From assembly GCA_038373885.1 (NCBI GenBank), contig JAWZYV010013562.1, positions 124,001 through 188,000 of the forward strand: a stretch of 64,000 nucleotides of DNA, read 5' to 3'. The notes beneath the pieces are model-generated. The model was not told the DNA's origin. It saw only the letters and a program-made list of their open reading frames with translations, and searched no databases. Position 1 is the first letter of the stretch. Every line of letters starts with the position of its first letter. This stretch comes from Cheiracanthium punctorium (lineage: Eukaryota > Arthropoda > Arachnida > Araneae > Cheiracanthiidae). The position numbers were made by a program, and so were the translations under genes. Shown here piece by piece: positions 22,705 through 35,260 of the stretch.

Positions 22705-25700
22705 CCCCTCAGGGGGGAAAACTTCTTTAGGTTTTTACGGGTGTCGCAATCCCGGGGCCCCAGCGATCTTTCGCTTTTCTTTGCTCTACTCTCCTCTCTT
22801 CTTAGCTTTATCCTTTCCTTTCCCCCTCATTGTAGTTTCCTCTTTGGAGGTGAGGGCCCCCCTTTAGAAGCTGCGGTCGCCCTGTACCGTCAGCTTCTAT
22901 TGGCGGAAAACTACTCACGTGTTGGCCGTGCGTGGAGACCCGTGTCCCCGGAAATGGGGATCCTGGTAATTGAGGGGTGTTCCCGTAAAGGAAATCATCA
23001 TTACGGAATTTCCACAGACACGGGAGAAACCTCAACACATTGCTTTGGCCTCGTCTTCGAGTAAACGGGAGGTATACAGCGTTCCCCTGTATATCAATCG
23101 GCTGGTGGTACTGATTTCGATCAACTGCTAGGGATCAAGCAATCGGTCATCTACTGGGCACGTCGTTAAGGGTGGATGCTGCCTAAGGGATGTACTGTGC
23201 GCGTATAGACCCGACCAGCACTGGTGTGCAATTGCACACCCCCTCGTAGGGCTCCGTGGTGGGTGGTGCGGCCGGGTCCGAATCTCAATTCCCCCAACAT
23301 GGCTTTGAAAAATTCTTTGTCAAACATCAACGCTCCGCTGTCAACCTCCAATGAAAACACTGATGCACAACTTATACACATGAATGCTCGATTCTTCATC
23401 ATCCACTGTGTTGAAGGTAACTTTAATGAAACATCACCATTCTTAAAACACAAATGTATCACCGATAATGTAGGAGAAGTTAAAAAAGTTAAAAAATTAA
23501 GATCTGGAGACCTCTTAGTAGAAGTATCGGGCAATAGACAAGCTTCCAAAATCATGAAGATTACAAACTTTGGCCTAAAATCTGTTACAGTGACATCCCG
23601 AAGCATCTCACGAGGAGTCATATCAGAACCCGAACTTTTGTACTGCTCTGAAGCTGAAATATTAGAAAACCTGAGAGATGACAAAGTATGCGCTGTGCGT
23701 CGAATCACTATTCCACGCAATAATCAAGTAATCAACACTAAACATATTGTCTTAACTTTTCAGTCACCCACTATTCCAACCCATATTAAAGCTGGCTATC
23801 TGTTATGTCCCGTAAGACCATACATACCAAGTCCTATCCGTTGCTTCCAGTGTCAAAAGTTCGGTCATACTAAAACCTCCTGTCGTGGGTCACCGGCCTG
23901 CGCTCGTTGTGGTGCCTCTGACCACGACAGTGACACCTGCTCTGCAGCTGCAAAATGTGTCAACTGTAAACAGGAACATCCATCATATTCCAAGTCATGC
24001 CCTAAATGGGCATTTGAAAAAGAAATCCAATCAATTCGTGCTACACAAAGAATCTCATACCCTGAAGCTCGTAAAGTAATAGAAGCTCGCACACCAAAAC
24101 CTGGCCCATCCTATGCAGCAATAGTAAAATCTACGAAATCAATAGCCATTCAAACAGACTCTGCATCAAATATTTCCACCATCAATACCTTAACAAGTAA
24201 ACAAAGTACTCTTAAACAAAACAAACCTTGCTCTACATCCCCAAAAACTCCACCAAAGAAAAAGGTAACAAGTAATAGCTCTACCCAAATCAGACCACAG
24301 CTTAGTAAAACAGCTACTTAAAAATTAAAATATAACAAATTTAGCAAGAAAAAAGTACCTCCACAGCCACATATTGATGACACAATTTTAAAACTAGATC
24401 CATCTGTAACTGATATTAGTGATGAAGAATCGATGGAACACGAAGAAATAAAACCGCCTGATATCTCTCCAGGGATTACAAAGGAGACGCACAATGCCCA
24501 TAACATTACATAATTATGGCATTATTGCTCTCATAGAACTGCCACGGCTTTCAGAATAAAATTGATGACTTAAAACACTTCTCTATGACCTCAATCCTGC
24601 CTGCTTTGCTCTTCAAGAAACTTATCTCAAACCCGATAAACATCCTACCATCCACAAATATACAATCCTTCGGAAAGACTACGACCAGAGGGACAGGGCC
24701 TCTGGCGGTGTGGCCCTGTTAGTCAACAATAACTATCCCTACATAATAGTCAATCTGAATACCAATCTCCAAGCAGTTGCCGCTCGTGTCAAATTAAAAT
24801 AGCTCACTACCATTTATTGCATTTATCTCCCTCCTAATGAAACAATCGGCCAAACATCTCTCAGTAATCTTATTCTTCAACTCCCAACACCATTTATACT
24901 CCTTGGCGACATGAATGGCCATAGTCCATTATGGGGCAGCAAAGATACCAACACTAGAGGCGAACAAATAGAACAAATTACAACAGATTTCTCTCTGTGT
25001 ATTATGAATAACGGTGACAATACTTACTTCCATCATCCAACTAAATCCTTTCATGCCATCGATCTTGCCATCTGTTCACCTTCAATCCTCCCCCTCTATA
25101 ATTTCTCAGTTTCTGGCGACTTGCATAACAGCGACCACTTTCCGATCATTCTCTCACCCTTATATCAAAATGTCAACCAAACCACTAACATACCCAGATA
25201 CATTCATAACAAAGCAGACTGGCAGACTTTTACTTTGCTATCTACCATATTACCAAACATTATTGAAGGAAACATAGACGAGGTCGTTAGGAATGTCACC
25301 TCCATTATCATTAATGCAACTGACGCGAGCATTCCAAAATCTATTAAAAGCAACCATAGAATTAAAAAGTCATAGTGGAACGAGGCTTGCACCCTCGCTA
25401 AAAAAAAAAACAGAAGAAAGCGTGGGGTATTTTTTGGCGGTGCCCCACCACTGAAAACCTTATTACCTTCAAACAAGCTCGTGCACACGCACGCAAAATA
25501 AGGAGGCGTTCTAAGAGAGAATCCTGGATTCAGTACGTCTCAGGAATCTCTCCTTCAGTTGGTTGGTTGGTTGGTTGGTGTTTAATGGCACAAGGTCCAG
25601 AAAGGACATACTGCGCCAGACTATGTGTATTTAGAATAAAATAACGCTTTCGCGTAAAAGTTGTTGTATAAAACATGTAAAGCTAAAATCTGTAAGGTCT

Positions 25701-28700
25701 AAAACTGATAAAATCAAGCTGTAGAAAGGTAAAAAGTAAAATAAGCGAAGATAAAATAAGATAAAATAAGCGAAGGACGTCTGGATAGGGGCTCCCATCC
25801 AGACACCAGTCAGAGAAAGGTGTACACTTCACACTGAGTAAAACAGATTGATACGTCGAAGAAATGAAAATAAATTACAGTCAGGGGTTTCATCCAATAT
25901 ATCGTCACGTTCGGGATGAGAACAGTTAAAAAATATTTTGTAAAAAATATTAAAAGCTGTACATGATGTTAAAATGTGACGAATGGTTAGGTGAGATTGA
26001 CAATGCGAACATTCTGGGGCAGGTTCACCCAGAAGTAGGTGTTTATGGGTGATTCTCGTGTGACCAATGCGGAGACGAGTCAAAATGACATCATGATTTC
26101 GATATGAAAGGGATGACCAATGAGTGAGGGAAGGTCGGATAGAATGCAGTTTGTTTTCAGTTTCACTATCCCATTTATTGGTCCAACTGCTTTTTACTAT
26201 GCTAGAGGTGCCGGACTTTATGTCATTGTATGCGAGATAGCCAGTGTACGGGATTGTAGCTTGCCTGGCTAAACTATCCGCCTTCTCGTTGCCCAGTATC
26301 CCAATATGACTGGGTACCCAACAGTAGAGAATATTGTATCCACGATTTGTCAGTTGTTCATGCAGACGTAGCACTTTGGTGATATAGGTATGAGTAGTGG
26401 AGCCCGATTGTAGATTTTCTAGTACACTGAGGGAGTCAGAGTAGATGATAAATCTGTTTGTTTTCATTCTAGAGATGTATAAAAGGCTTTCATGGATGGC
26501 CAGTAATTCAGCGGTAAATATGGAGCAGAACGGAGGAAGAGTGTAACTGCAGGTATGGTTATTTTCGACAAAGGCAAAGCCAACATAATTATCAGATTTC
26601 GAACCATCAATGTATATTTCTTTATATTTTTTATATCTGTTTTTATGGTCTGAGAACAACTGTTGATATATTTTTGGGTCGGTATCCTGTTTAGTAAAGC
26701 CATTAAATGGTTGGAGGTACGAGGTCTGGTTAATACCTTTAGGGTATTTAGGTCCTTTTCACATTTGCTGCGGATATACGAGATATGATTAGCAAAGATC
26801 AATTTTCTATCAAAATATACCCCTAAAAATTTAGTAGAATCTCGCATTTCTATTTTTGAGCTGCCCGCATAGAGCTCAGGATCAGGATGGATCCCTCGTA
26901 AACGACAGAAGTGCATGCTGACAGTCTTTTCCGCAGAAATGTTAAACCCATTTGTGATACACCATTTTAGGATGCGATTGATGGTGTTCTGGAGCTGACG
27001 CTCAATGTAACGCATGTCCTTTCCCTGACAAGAAATTTGAAGGTCATCAACATATAGGCTTCCGTGTACAGATGGAGGTAGTTGATTGAGAATATTATTG
27101 ATTTTTATTGAAAAGAGGGTAACATTTAAGACAGAGCCCTGAGGGACGCCCTCTTCTTGAACGAAACTATTTGATTGAATGCCGTTTATTTTTACTCTGA
27201 AATTTCGAAGTGAAAGGAAGTTCTGGATAAAGATTGGAAGGTTGCCACGGAAGCCTAGATTATGGAGATCCCGGAGGATACCATATCTCCAGGTCTTGTC
27301 GTATGCCTTTTCTATGTTAAAAAAAATTGATATTAAGTGGTTCCGTCGTAGGAAAGCGTTACGAATTTGGGTTTCCAAATATATTATGTTGTCAGATGTT
27401 GATCTGCCCCTGCGGAAACCACTTTGGTAGGGGTGTATATGGCCCTCTGTTTCTAAAACGTAAACTAAGCGCGCATTGATCATCTTCTCCAGCAGTTTGC
27501 AAAGGCAACTAGTAAGGGCTATGGGTCTGTAGTTATTAGGATTGGAAGTGTCTTTTCCGGGTTTTGGAAAGGGTATGACTATGGCGTTTCTCCAGGAGGA
27601 AGGAAAGGTATATTCGTTCCAGATTCTATTAAAAAGCTTAAGTAGATTTGCAAGGGAATCATGAGAAAGGTGTTTTAGCATTTCATATGTGATACCATCG
27701 GGACCAGGAGAAGTATTCGGTAACTGTCTGAGTTGATTGGTGAGTTCATGGATTGTAAAGATACTATTGTAGGAGAGCTGTGAGGAGGTTTTAAAATTTA
27801 GTTTTTGCCGTTCAGATTGCAGTTTATGGGTATAAAAGGTATTTGAGTAAGAGGTACTGCAAGAGGATAGAGCCAAAGTTTCGCCGATGGTATTTGCTAT
27901 GTCTGTAGTATCAGAGATAATTATGTTATTGATGGAAAGGCAGGGTATGGTATGGTATGGTTGTTGTATATTCCCATAGCTCTTTTTGTTTTGGTCCATA
28001 GCTCCTTACTAGAAATTGATGTTGTAATGCTGGAGACATATTGCATCCATGATTCCTTTTGGGATTGCCGCCTCACCTTGGGGGCGACTGCTTTTGCTTT
28101 TTTAAAAGCAATAAGATTTTCTGTTGTGGGATACCGGCGGAAGGTACCCCAGGCTTTCTGCTGCAGCTTTTTCGCTAGGGTGCATGCCTCGTTCCACCAC
28201 AGTTTTTTATTTCTGCGACAGCTTGTGCCCGATTTCAGAATACTATGGTCTGCTGCCTTAATGATGGTGGTAGTTATTGTTTCAACGACCTCATCAATAG
28301 TGCCTTCTATGATATTTGGGGATATTGTTGACAGTGAAGTGAAAGCCTGCCAATCTGCTTTGTCATGAATGTATCTGGGTATTTTTGAAGTTTGGTTTGG
28401 ATTCTGATACAAAGGTGAGAGAATGATCGGAAAATGGTCACTGTTATGTAAATCACTAGATACAGAGAAGTTATACAGCGGGAGGATTGGAGAAGAGCAG
28501 ATGGCGAGGTCTATTGCATGGAAAGTTTTAGTTGGGTAGTGAAAGTAAGAGTTCTCGCCATTATTCATGCAGCAAAGGGAGAAGTCAGTGAGAAGTTGCT
28601 CTATTTGAAGGCCTCTCTATTGTTGGTGTCCTTGCTACCCCACAAGGGACGATGAGCATTCATGTCACCAAGGAGGATGAAAGGAGGAGGAAGTTGCTGA

Positions 28701-31700
28701 ATGAGACTATTGAGGGATGTTTGGCTTATCGCTTCACTAGGAGGGAGGTATATACTGCAGACAGTTGTGAGTTGTTTTAATTGAATACGAGTGGCAACTG
28801 CTTGGAGGTTTGTGTTAAGATTGACCATAGTGTGAGGATAACTATTGTTAATTAATAGGGCAACTCCACCTGTGGCCCTATCATTGAGCTCATAGTCCTT
28901 GCGAAAGATGGTGTAATTATGGATTTTAGTATGTCTATTGGTTTTGAGAAAAGTTTCCTGAAGGGCAAAGCAAGCGGGGTTATGGTCATAAATCAGCGTT
29001 TTGAGGTCATCGTTTTTATTAAGGAAACCGTGGCAGTTCCAAGACAGCAGCAGAGCCATTATCATGTTGTATTTGGGATGATGCTCATCTTGCTCCGAAC
29101 CCCCGTAGGCTTGAGAGGGGTGCTAGGGATGTCGTCATTATTCATGGGAAGATCTGACATTTCAGAGTCAGAGGGGTCCAAATGTAGGATAGTATCGTCT
29201 ATAGGGCGTTGTGGAGGAACGTGTTTCATTTTGGGTTTATTGTACTTTGATCTGTAGACCGAAGACTTTTTTATTTGTGGTCGGGTGTAGGTAACATTTT
29301 GAGAGTTTTTCTTTGATATATGTTTTTGTGGAGCCGTGGAGGATTTATTTTGATTAGAGATGGATTGTTTAGGTATTTGGGCTGTTGCAGAAGGAAAGGA
29401 GACAGGTACGGATTTTGGTAATTCAGTTTGAGTTGCTATTGTTTTAGTTGATTTTGTTACAGCTGCATAAGATAAACCAGGTGTTGGTGTCCGGCTTTCT
29501 ATTATCTTACGGGCTTCCGGATATGAGAGTCTTTGAGAGGCACGTAGGGACTGAATTTCTTTTTCAAACGCCCATTTCGGGCAAGATCTGGAGTTTGAAG
29601 GATGTTCCTCTTTACAGTTTACACATTTTGGAGCTGCAGAGCAGGACTCACTGTTGTGGTCAGAAGCACCACAGCGAGCACAGGCAGGTGACCCACGACA
29701 GGAGGTTTTAGTATGGCCGAACTTTTGACACTGGAAACAACGGATTGGATTTGGTGCATATGGTCTCACGGGGCATAATAAATAGCCGGCTTTAATATGA
29801 GATGGAATAGTGGGTGACTGAAAAGTTAAGATACTATGTTTAGTTTTGATTATTTGATTATTGCGTCGAACAGTGATTCGACGAACGGCACTTACTTTGT
29901 CATCTGTTAGGATTTCTAGTATTTCAGCTTCAGAGCAGTGTAAAAGTTCGGGTTCCGATACGACTCCTCGTGAGATGTTTAGGGATGTATGAGGGGTCAC
30001 TGTAACAGTTTTTAGGCCGAAGTTTTTAATTTTCATTATTTTGGAAGCTTGTCTATTATTTGATACTTCTACTAATAGGTCTCCAGATCTTAATTTTTGA
30101 ACTTTTTTTACTTCTCCTACATTGTCGGTGATACATTTATGGATTAAAAAAGGGGATGTTTCATTAAAATTACCTTTAACATAGTGTACGATGAAGAATC
30201 GAGCGTTCATGTGTACTAATTGTGAATCAATGTTTTCACTACAAGTTGAGAGCGGAGCATTGACGATAGACGAAGAATTTTTCATATCCATGTTGGGGAA
30301 AATTGAGATTCGGACCCGACCGCACCACCCACCACGGAGCCCAACGAGGGGATGTGCATTTGCACACTAGTGCTAGTCGGGTCTATACGCGCACAGTACA
30401 TCCCTTAGGCAGCATCCACCCTTAACGACGTGCCCAGTAGATGTCCGATTGCTTGATCCCTAGCAGTTGATCGAAATCAGTACCACCAGCCGATTGATAC
30501 ACAGGGGAACGCTGTGTACCTCCCGTTTACCCGAAGCCGAGGCCAAAGCAATGTGTTGGAGAAAAGACCCCTCAATTACCAGGAACCCCATTTCCGGGGA
30601 CACGGGTCTCCACGCACGGCAAACACGTGGGTAGTTTTCCGCCAATAGAAGCTGACGGCACAGAGTGGCTGCAGCTTCTAAAGGGGGGCCCTCACCTCCT
30701 AAGAGGAAACTACGCCGAGGGGGAAAGTGAAGGATAAAGCTAAGGAGAGGGGAGGGTAGAGGAAAGTGGAGCGAAGGATCGCTGGGGCCCCGGGATTGCG
30801 ACACCCTTGAAAACCTAAAGAAGGTCTTCCCCCTGAGGGGGAATCTCTCCTTCAACCTCCAGTAAAGAACTATGGGACAAAACTAAAAGAATCATGGGCA
30901 TCTATAGTAATCACTTCATATCCTGCCTATCCTTCAATAACCAAATTATTTCAGATACAAAAAGAATTGCAAATACAATAGGTCAATCTCTAGCATTCAC
31001 ATCCTGCAATACCTCCTATTCTAGCACCTTTCTTCCATATAAGGAACAATCCGAACGCCATAAATTAAACTTCAAAACTTCCTCGAACTTCTCCTACAAT
31101 AGTACTTTCACTATGAATGAACTACGCAACAGTTTAAGACAGTCATCAAACACATCCCCTGGCCGTGATGGCATCACTAATGATATGCTTAAACATCTCT
31201 CCTATGATTCTTTAGTTCGTCTTTTGCAGCTATACAATAGAATATGGAATGAGCATGCCTTTCCCTTAGAGTGGAGAAATGCAATGATCATTCCCTTACC
31301 CAAACCTGGAAAATACACCACTAATCCCAATAACTATCGTCCCATAGCCCTAACTAGTTGTCTGTGCAAACTACTGGAGCGAATGATTAATACTCGTCTA
31401 GTATAAGTCTTAGAAACTGGGGGCCATATACACCCTTTCCAGAGTGGATTCCGCAAAGGCAGAAGCACAATCGATAATATCTTACATTTAGAAACTCAAA
31501 TCCGTAACGCATTCTTAAGAAAGAACCACCTTGTATCAATTTTCTTTGATATCGAAAAGCTTATGACCACACTTGGAGATATGGCATACTGCGTGATCTC
31601 TTCAATATGGGCTTCCGTGGAAACCTACCTATATTTATCAAGAATTTTCTCTCACTCCGGAACTTGAATGTCTTCACCCTCTTTTCTATAAAAATCAACA

Positions 31701-33658
31701 ATATCCTTAACCAGCTCCCTCCGACAGTACACTGTATTCTCTATGTTGTTGACCTACAGATCTCCTGTCAGGGGCAAGACATGCGTTACATAGAACGGCA
31801 GCTTCAGACCACTATTAATCGCATCCAAAAATGGTGCAATACCAACGGATATAATATTTCTGTAGAAAAAACAATTTGCACTCACTTCTGCCGGAAGCGT
31901 GACATCCACCCGGACCCAGAACTTTACCTCAATCATACATCAATTATTGTGAAGGACTCTGTTAAATTTTTAGGTCTAACTTTTGACAAAAAACTTACGT
32001 TTGCTGACCATATATCTGACACTCGTAGAAAATGCGAAAAAAAAAACAACATTTTAAAGGTCTTAACCAATACCTCTTGGGGGGCAGAGCGTGATGCTCT
32101 CATGCGGATCTACCGAGTCTTCATCCGTTCCAAAATGGACTATGCAAGCTGCGTTTACGGATCGGCTTCTAAATCAGCACTAAAAAAACTTGACACTGTG
32201 CATCATACTGCACTACGCATATGCTCTGGAGCTTTTAGGACATCGCCTGTACATAGCCTTTACGTCACCTGTCATGAACCATCTCTCACTCTCATACGTC
32301 ATAAATTATCATTAAATACCTATTATCGCATCCTTTCTCATTCTTCACATCCCTTAAAGGATTCTCTAATAAACACCCAATTGGACCAGTTTTATGGAAA
32401 TCGCCCTTCCTGCACTCCCCCCTTCGGACTTAGAATCCGTAGGAAGGCATCTACTTGTTCATTTCATGAAGTGCCACCATGGACTAATTTGCAGATTTCC
32501 TACCTAAAACCATTCGAAGGCTTCACAAAACCGAACACTGACCTCATAATATATCAACAGTTATTTCTAGACCATAAAAGCAAATATAGAAACTTCGAAG
32601 AACTGTATACTGACGGCTCAAAATGTCATAATCACGTTGGATTTGCTTATGTACATCGAAATCATTCTTACAACTACACCCTACCTTCATTTTGCTCCGT
32701 ATTTACAACCGAATGAATAGCTATTTATGAAAGCCTTCTTTACATCTCGAGAACAAATATCAAACATTTCATCATCTACTCTGACTCATTAAGTGTATTA
32801 GAGAATCTGAAATCCGGCTCCCTCACTCATAGTTATATTTTAAAAGTCCTACGCATGCACAAGAGACTCATGAACTGTGGATACAACATCGTCTAATGCT
32901 GGGTTCCTAGCCATATTGGGATTTTCGGAAACGAAAAAGGCTGATTCTTTGGCCAGGCATTCTACTGTCCCATATAATTGCAATCTAACTTATACTGATA
33001 AAAAATCTGTACATCTCTTACATCTCTTCCCTAACAAAAGGCACTTGGAATCATATATGGGACTGTGAAACCCTAAACAAACTTCACTCTATCCGGCCGG
33101 CCCTTACCCACTGGTCCACTCAACCATACCGCAAGTACGATGTTATTCTGACTCGTCTTCGCATTGGCCATACAAGACTTACCCATAAGTACCTTCTATT
33201 GGGTGAACCTGCTCCTGAATCCCTCATTGTCATACTCCTCTTACCATACATCATCTTTTAACCTCTTGCTCTGCTTTTAAAGCCTTTTACCTAAGTTATT
33301 TTAATTGTTCTCATCTCAGACTTGAGTATCTTTTGGGTGAAACCTCTCACCAGCACTTGTTTTTATTCCTTCAACGGGCTAACATTCTTTTATTGGTGTG
33401 ACGTATCTGCACAGTTCTGACTTGTATCTGGATGGGATCCCCCATCCAGATGTCTTTGTTTTACCTTTTATCTACTTTTAACACTCTTTGAATTTTACTT
33501 TTCACCCTTTAGTCTTTACATTTTATTTTTTACTAGATATTTGTGGTAGCTTTTATCTGAATACATCATGATATGATTTTAACTCCTTGTCTGGCGCAGC
33601 ATGTCCTTTTTGGACCTTGTGCGAATAAACACCAACCAACCAACCTCTCTCTCTCTTG

Positions 33659-33689
<31 letters not shown>

Positions 33690-33804
33690 CTTGATCATTT
33701 TTAATCTGGAACCCATGTTTAACCTGTACGCTGAATTGGATCTACTACGTAGAATAGTTATAACTAGGTCATTAAAACAAAAACGAACAAAAAAACCTTC
33801 TATT

Positions 33805-33851
<47 letters not shown>

Positions 33852-35229
33852 CCCTTTCCCCCTCCCCCCCCCAGAAAAAAAAATCACAAAAAAAATTAAT
33901 AATACATTTGCCGTCTATTGCTCCCGATATGTAGTGAGTATTATTTGTTTCAAGGATGGAATCACCTAACCCCGCTGTGTTTTAGTCGCTAAGCTAGTTC
34001 CTGTAAGAACGCGAAAGATGAAGCATCACCGGCTTAGCCAATGCTTGGGAGAGTGAAAACTTCTCTCGGCTGGGCTACTGTGGGACCGTGTAAGCTAATG
34101 GCAGGTAACATCTGTTCGTGGATCGAATGTCCTCCATCTTAGAAAAAATCCTCTGCAGTATGGAGACCATTCATAAGTGACAACGTGTGTCTGCCTAATA
34201 GTTCATTCCTTAAAGAAATGACCAACATCTGCAGCCCTCGTAGTTGTCAATCCTCCAGTCGCCCCTGACCTGACCATTAAAAAGAAAGAACCGGGAAAAA
34301 AAGAATGGAATCTAGAATCATTTTAAAAAACATTACAGAGCGTTATAAATAACTCACCTAAATACAAAAATATAAAAAATATTAAAATTCTCTTACTTAT
34401 TGGATTTGTGTAAGGAGGAACTTTTCACAGCTGAAGATGGGTTTTGTGCGGCACGTAACGGTCTGTACTGCTTATTTCGATATTATTGTTAAACGCTACA
34501 ACACAATTTTCACCAAATCTATATTTCTCCCGATTCTTTCTCATTTACAGGCACCTCGTTAAAAATTTTATACTTGCAGAAGCCCTACAGAAAGAGCTGC
34601 TTCCTTATCAGGATAGTTTTCAGTCTTCCTTTAAAGTAAATATTTCTTTGTATTATCCCATCTTTAGTAAATCATTTCATTTAAAAACATTATAAGCTGT
34701 TCCGCTTTATCAATTCTATTAATGTTTCCTGGGTTCTATTATGTACTGCATGCAACTAAAAACGATTTCCCAGATTCGCGCTCTATACCACCAAACATAT
34801 ATTGCCCTTCTACGTCATGTCGTTTTTTAAATTTTCTTTTCCCAAATTTAGACTCATCCACTTCTACTATTTTGCCTATTCCACCTATTTTATAAGAATT
34901 TATTTCAGCATAATGTAAAACCTGTTCACTCACGAACTGACTCCAATCTGCTAACGTGGCCGAGGAAAACCCAAAATCATTTTTAATGTCGCATGATGCC
35001 GTTCCTTTCATAAGTTCCAATGTCCCGTCCCCCCTCCCCCCCCCCAAAAAAAAAATCCCTAATATTCAGTTTACTGCGAGAAAATCACGAACTTATTATT
35101 ATTGACTTTTCCTCCCGGTATTCTTTGCTTCTCCAGACACTTGCATTGGAAGATTTGTTTATTTATTTATTAAACTACGTTCAATTAGGCAATTACTACA
35201 AACAAAACTGTTCCTTAATGAACCTGTTC

Positions 35230-35260
<31 letters not shown>

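Larger units (their letters stand above)
25558..30839 (-). mobile_element. LINE copy B, nearly full length, inside LINE A
   Basis: A 5282-bp antisense copy of the same family. A perfect 15-bp target duplication GGAATCTCTCCTTCA flanks it (25543-25557 and 30840-30854). The 3' end on the minus strand is CACCAACCAACCAACCAAC. The intact 5' end shares the CCCCTCAGGGGGAA start with copy A. An internal deletion of about 0.42 kb relative to A lies near 26730, between RT and RNase H. Confidence 0.95.
22700..33645 (+). mobile_element. Jockey/I-group LINE copy A, split by LINE B
   Basis: The 5' end begins CCCCTCAGGGGGGAAAAC at about 22705, matching the 5' end of copy B. The body runs to 25557, is interrupted by copy B, and resumes at 30855. 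The 3' end has GTCTGGCGCAGCATGTCC and AATAAACACCAACCAACC, then flanking CT repeat. CT repeat lies on both sides, consistent with insertion into a (CT)n tract. The tail is CCAA repeats, not poly(A). Length without the insert is about 5.65 kb. Confidence 0.9.

Noticed and set aside
22637..22867. Short plus-strand frame across the CT repeat
   Set aside because: It spans a microsatellite and the LINE 5' untranslated region; ORF1 starts later, at 23299.
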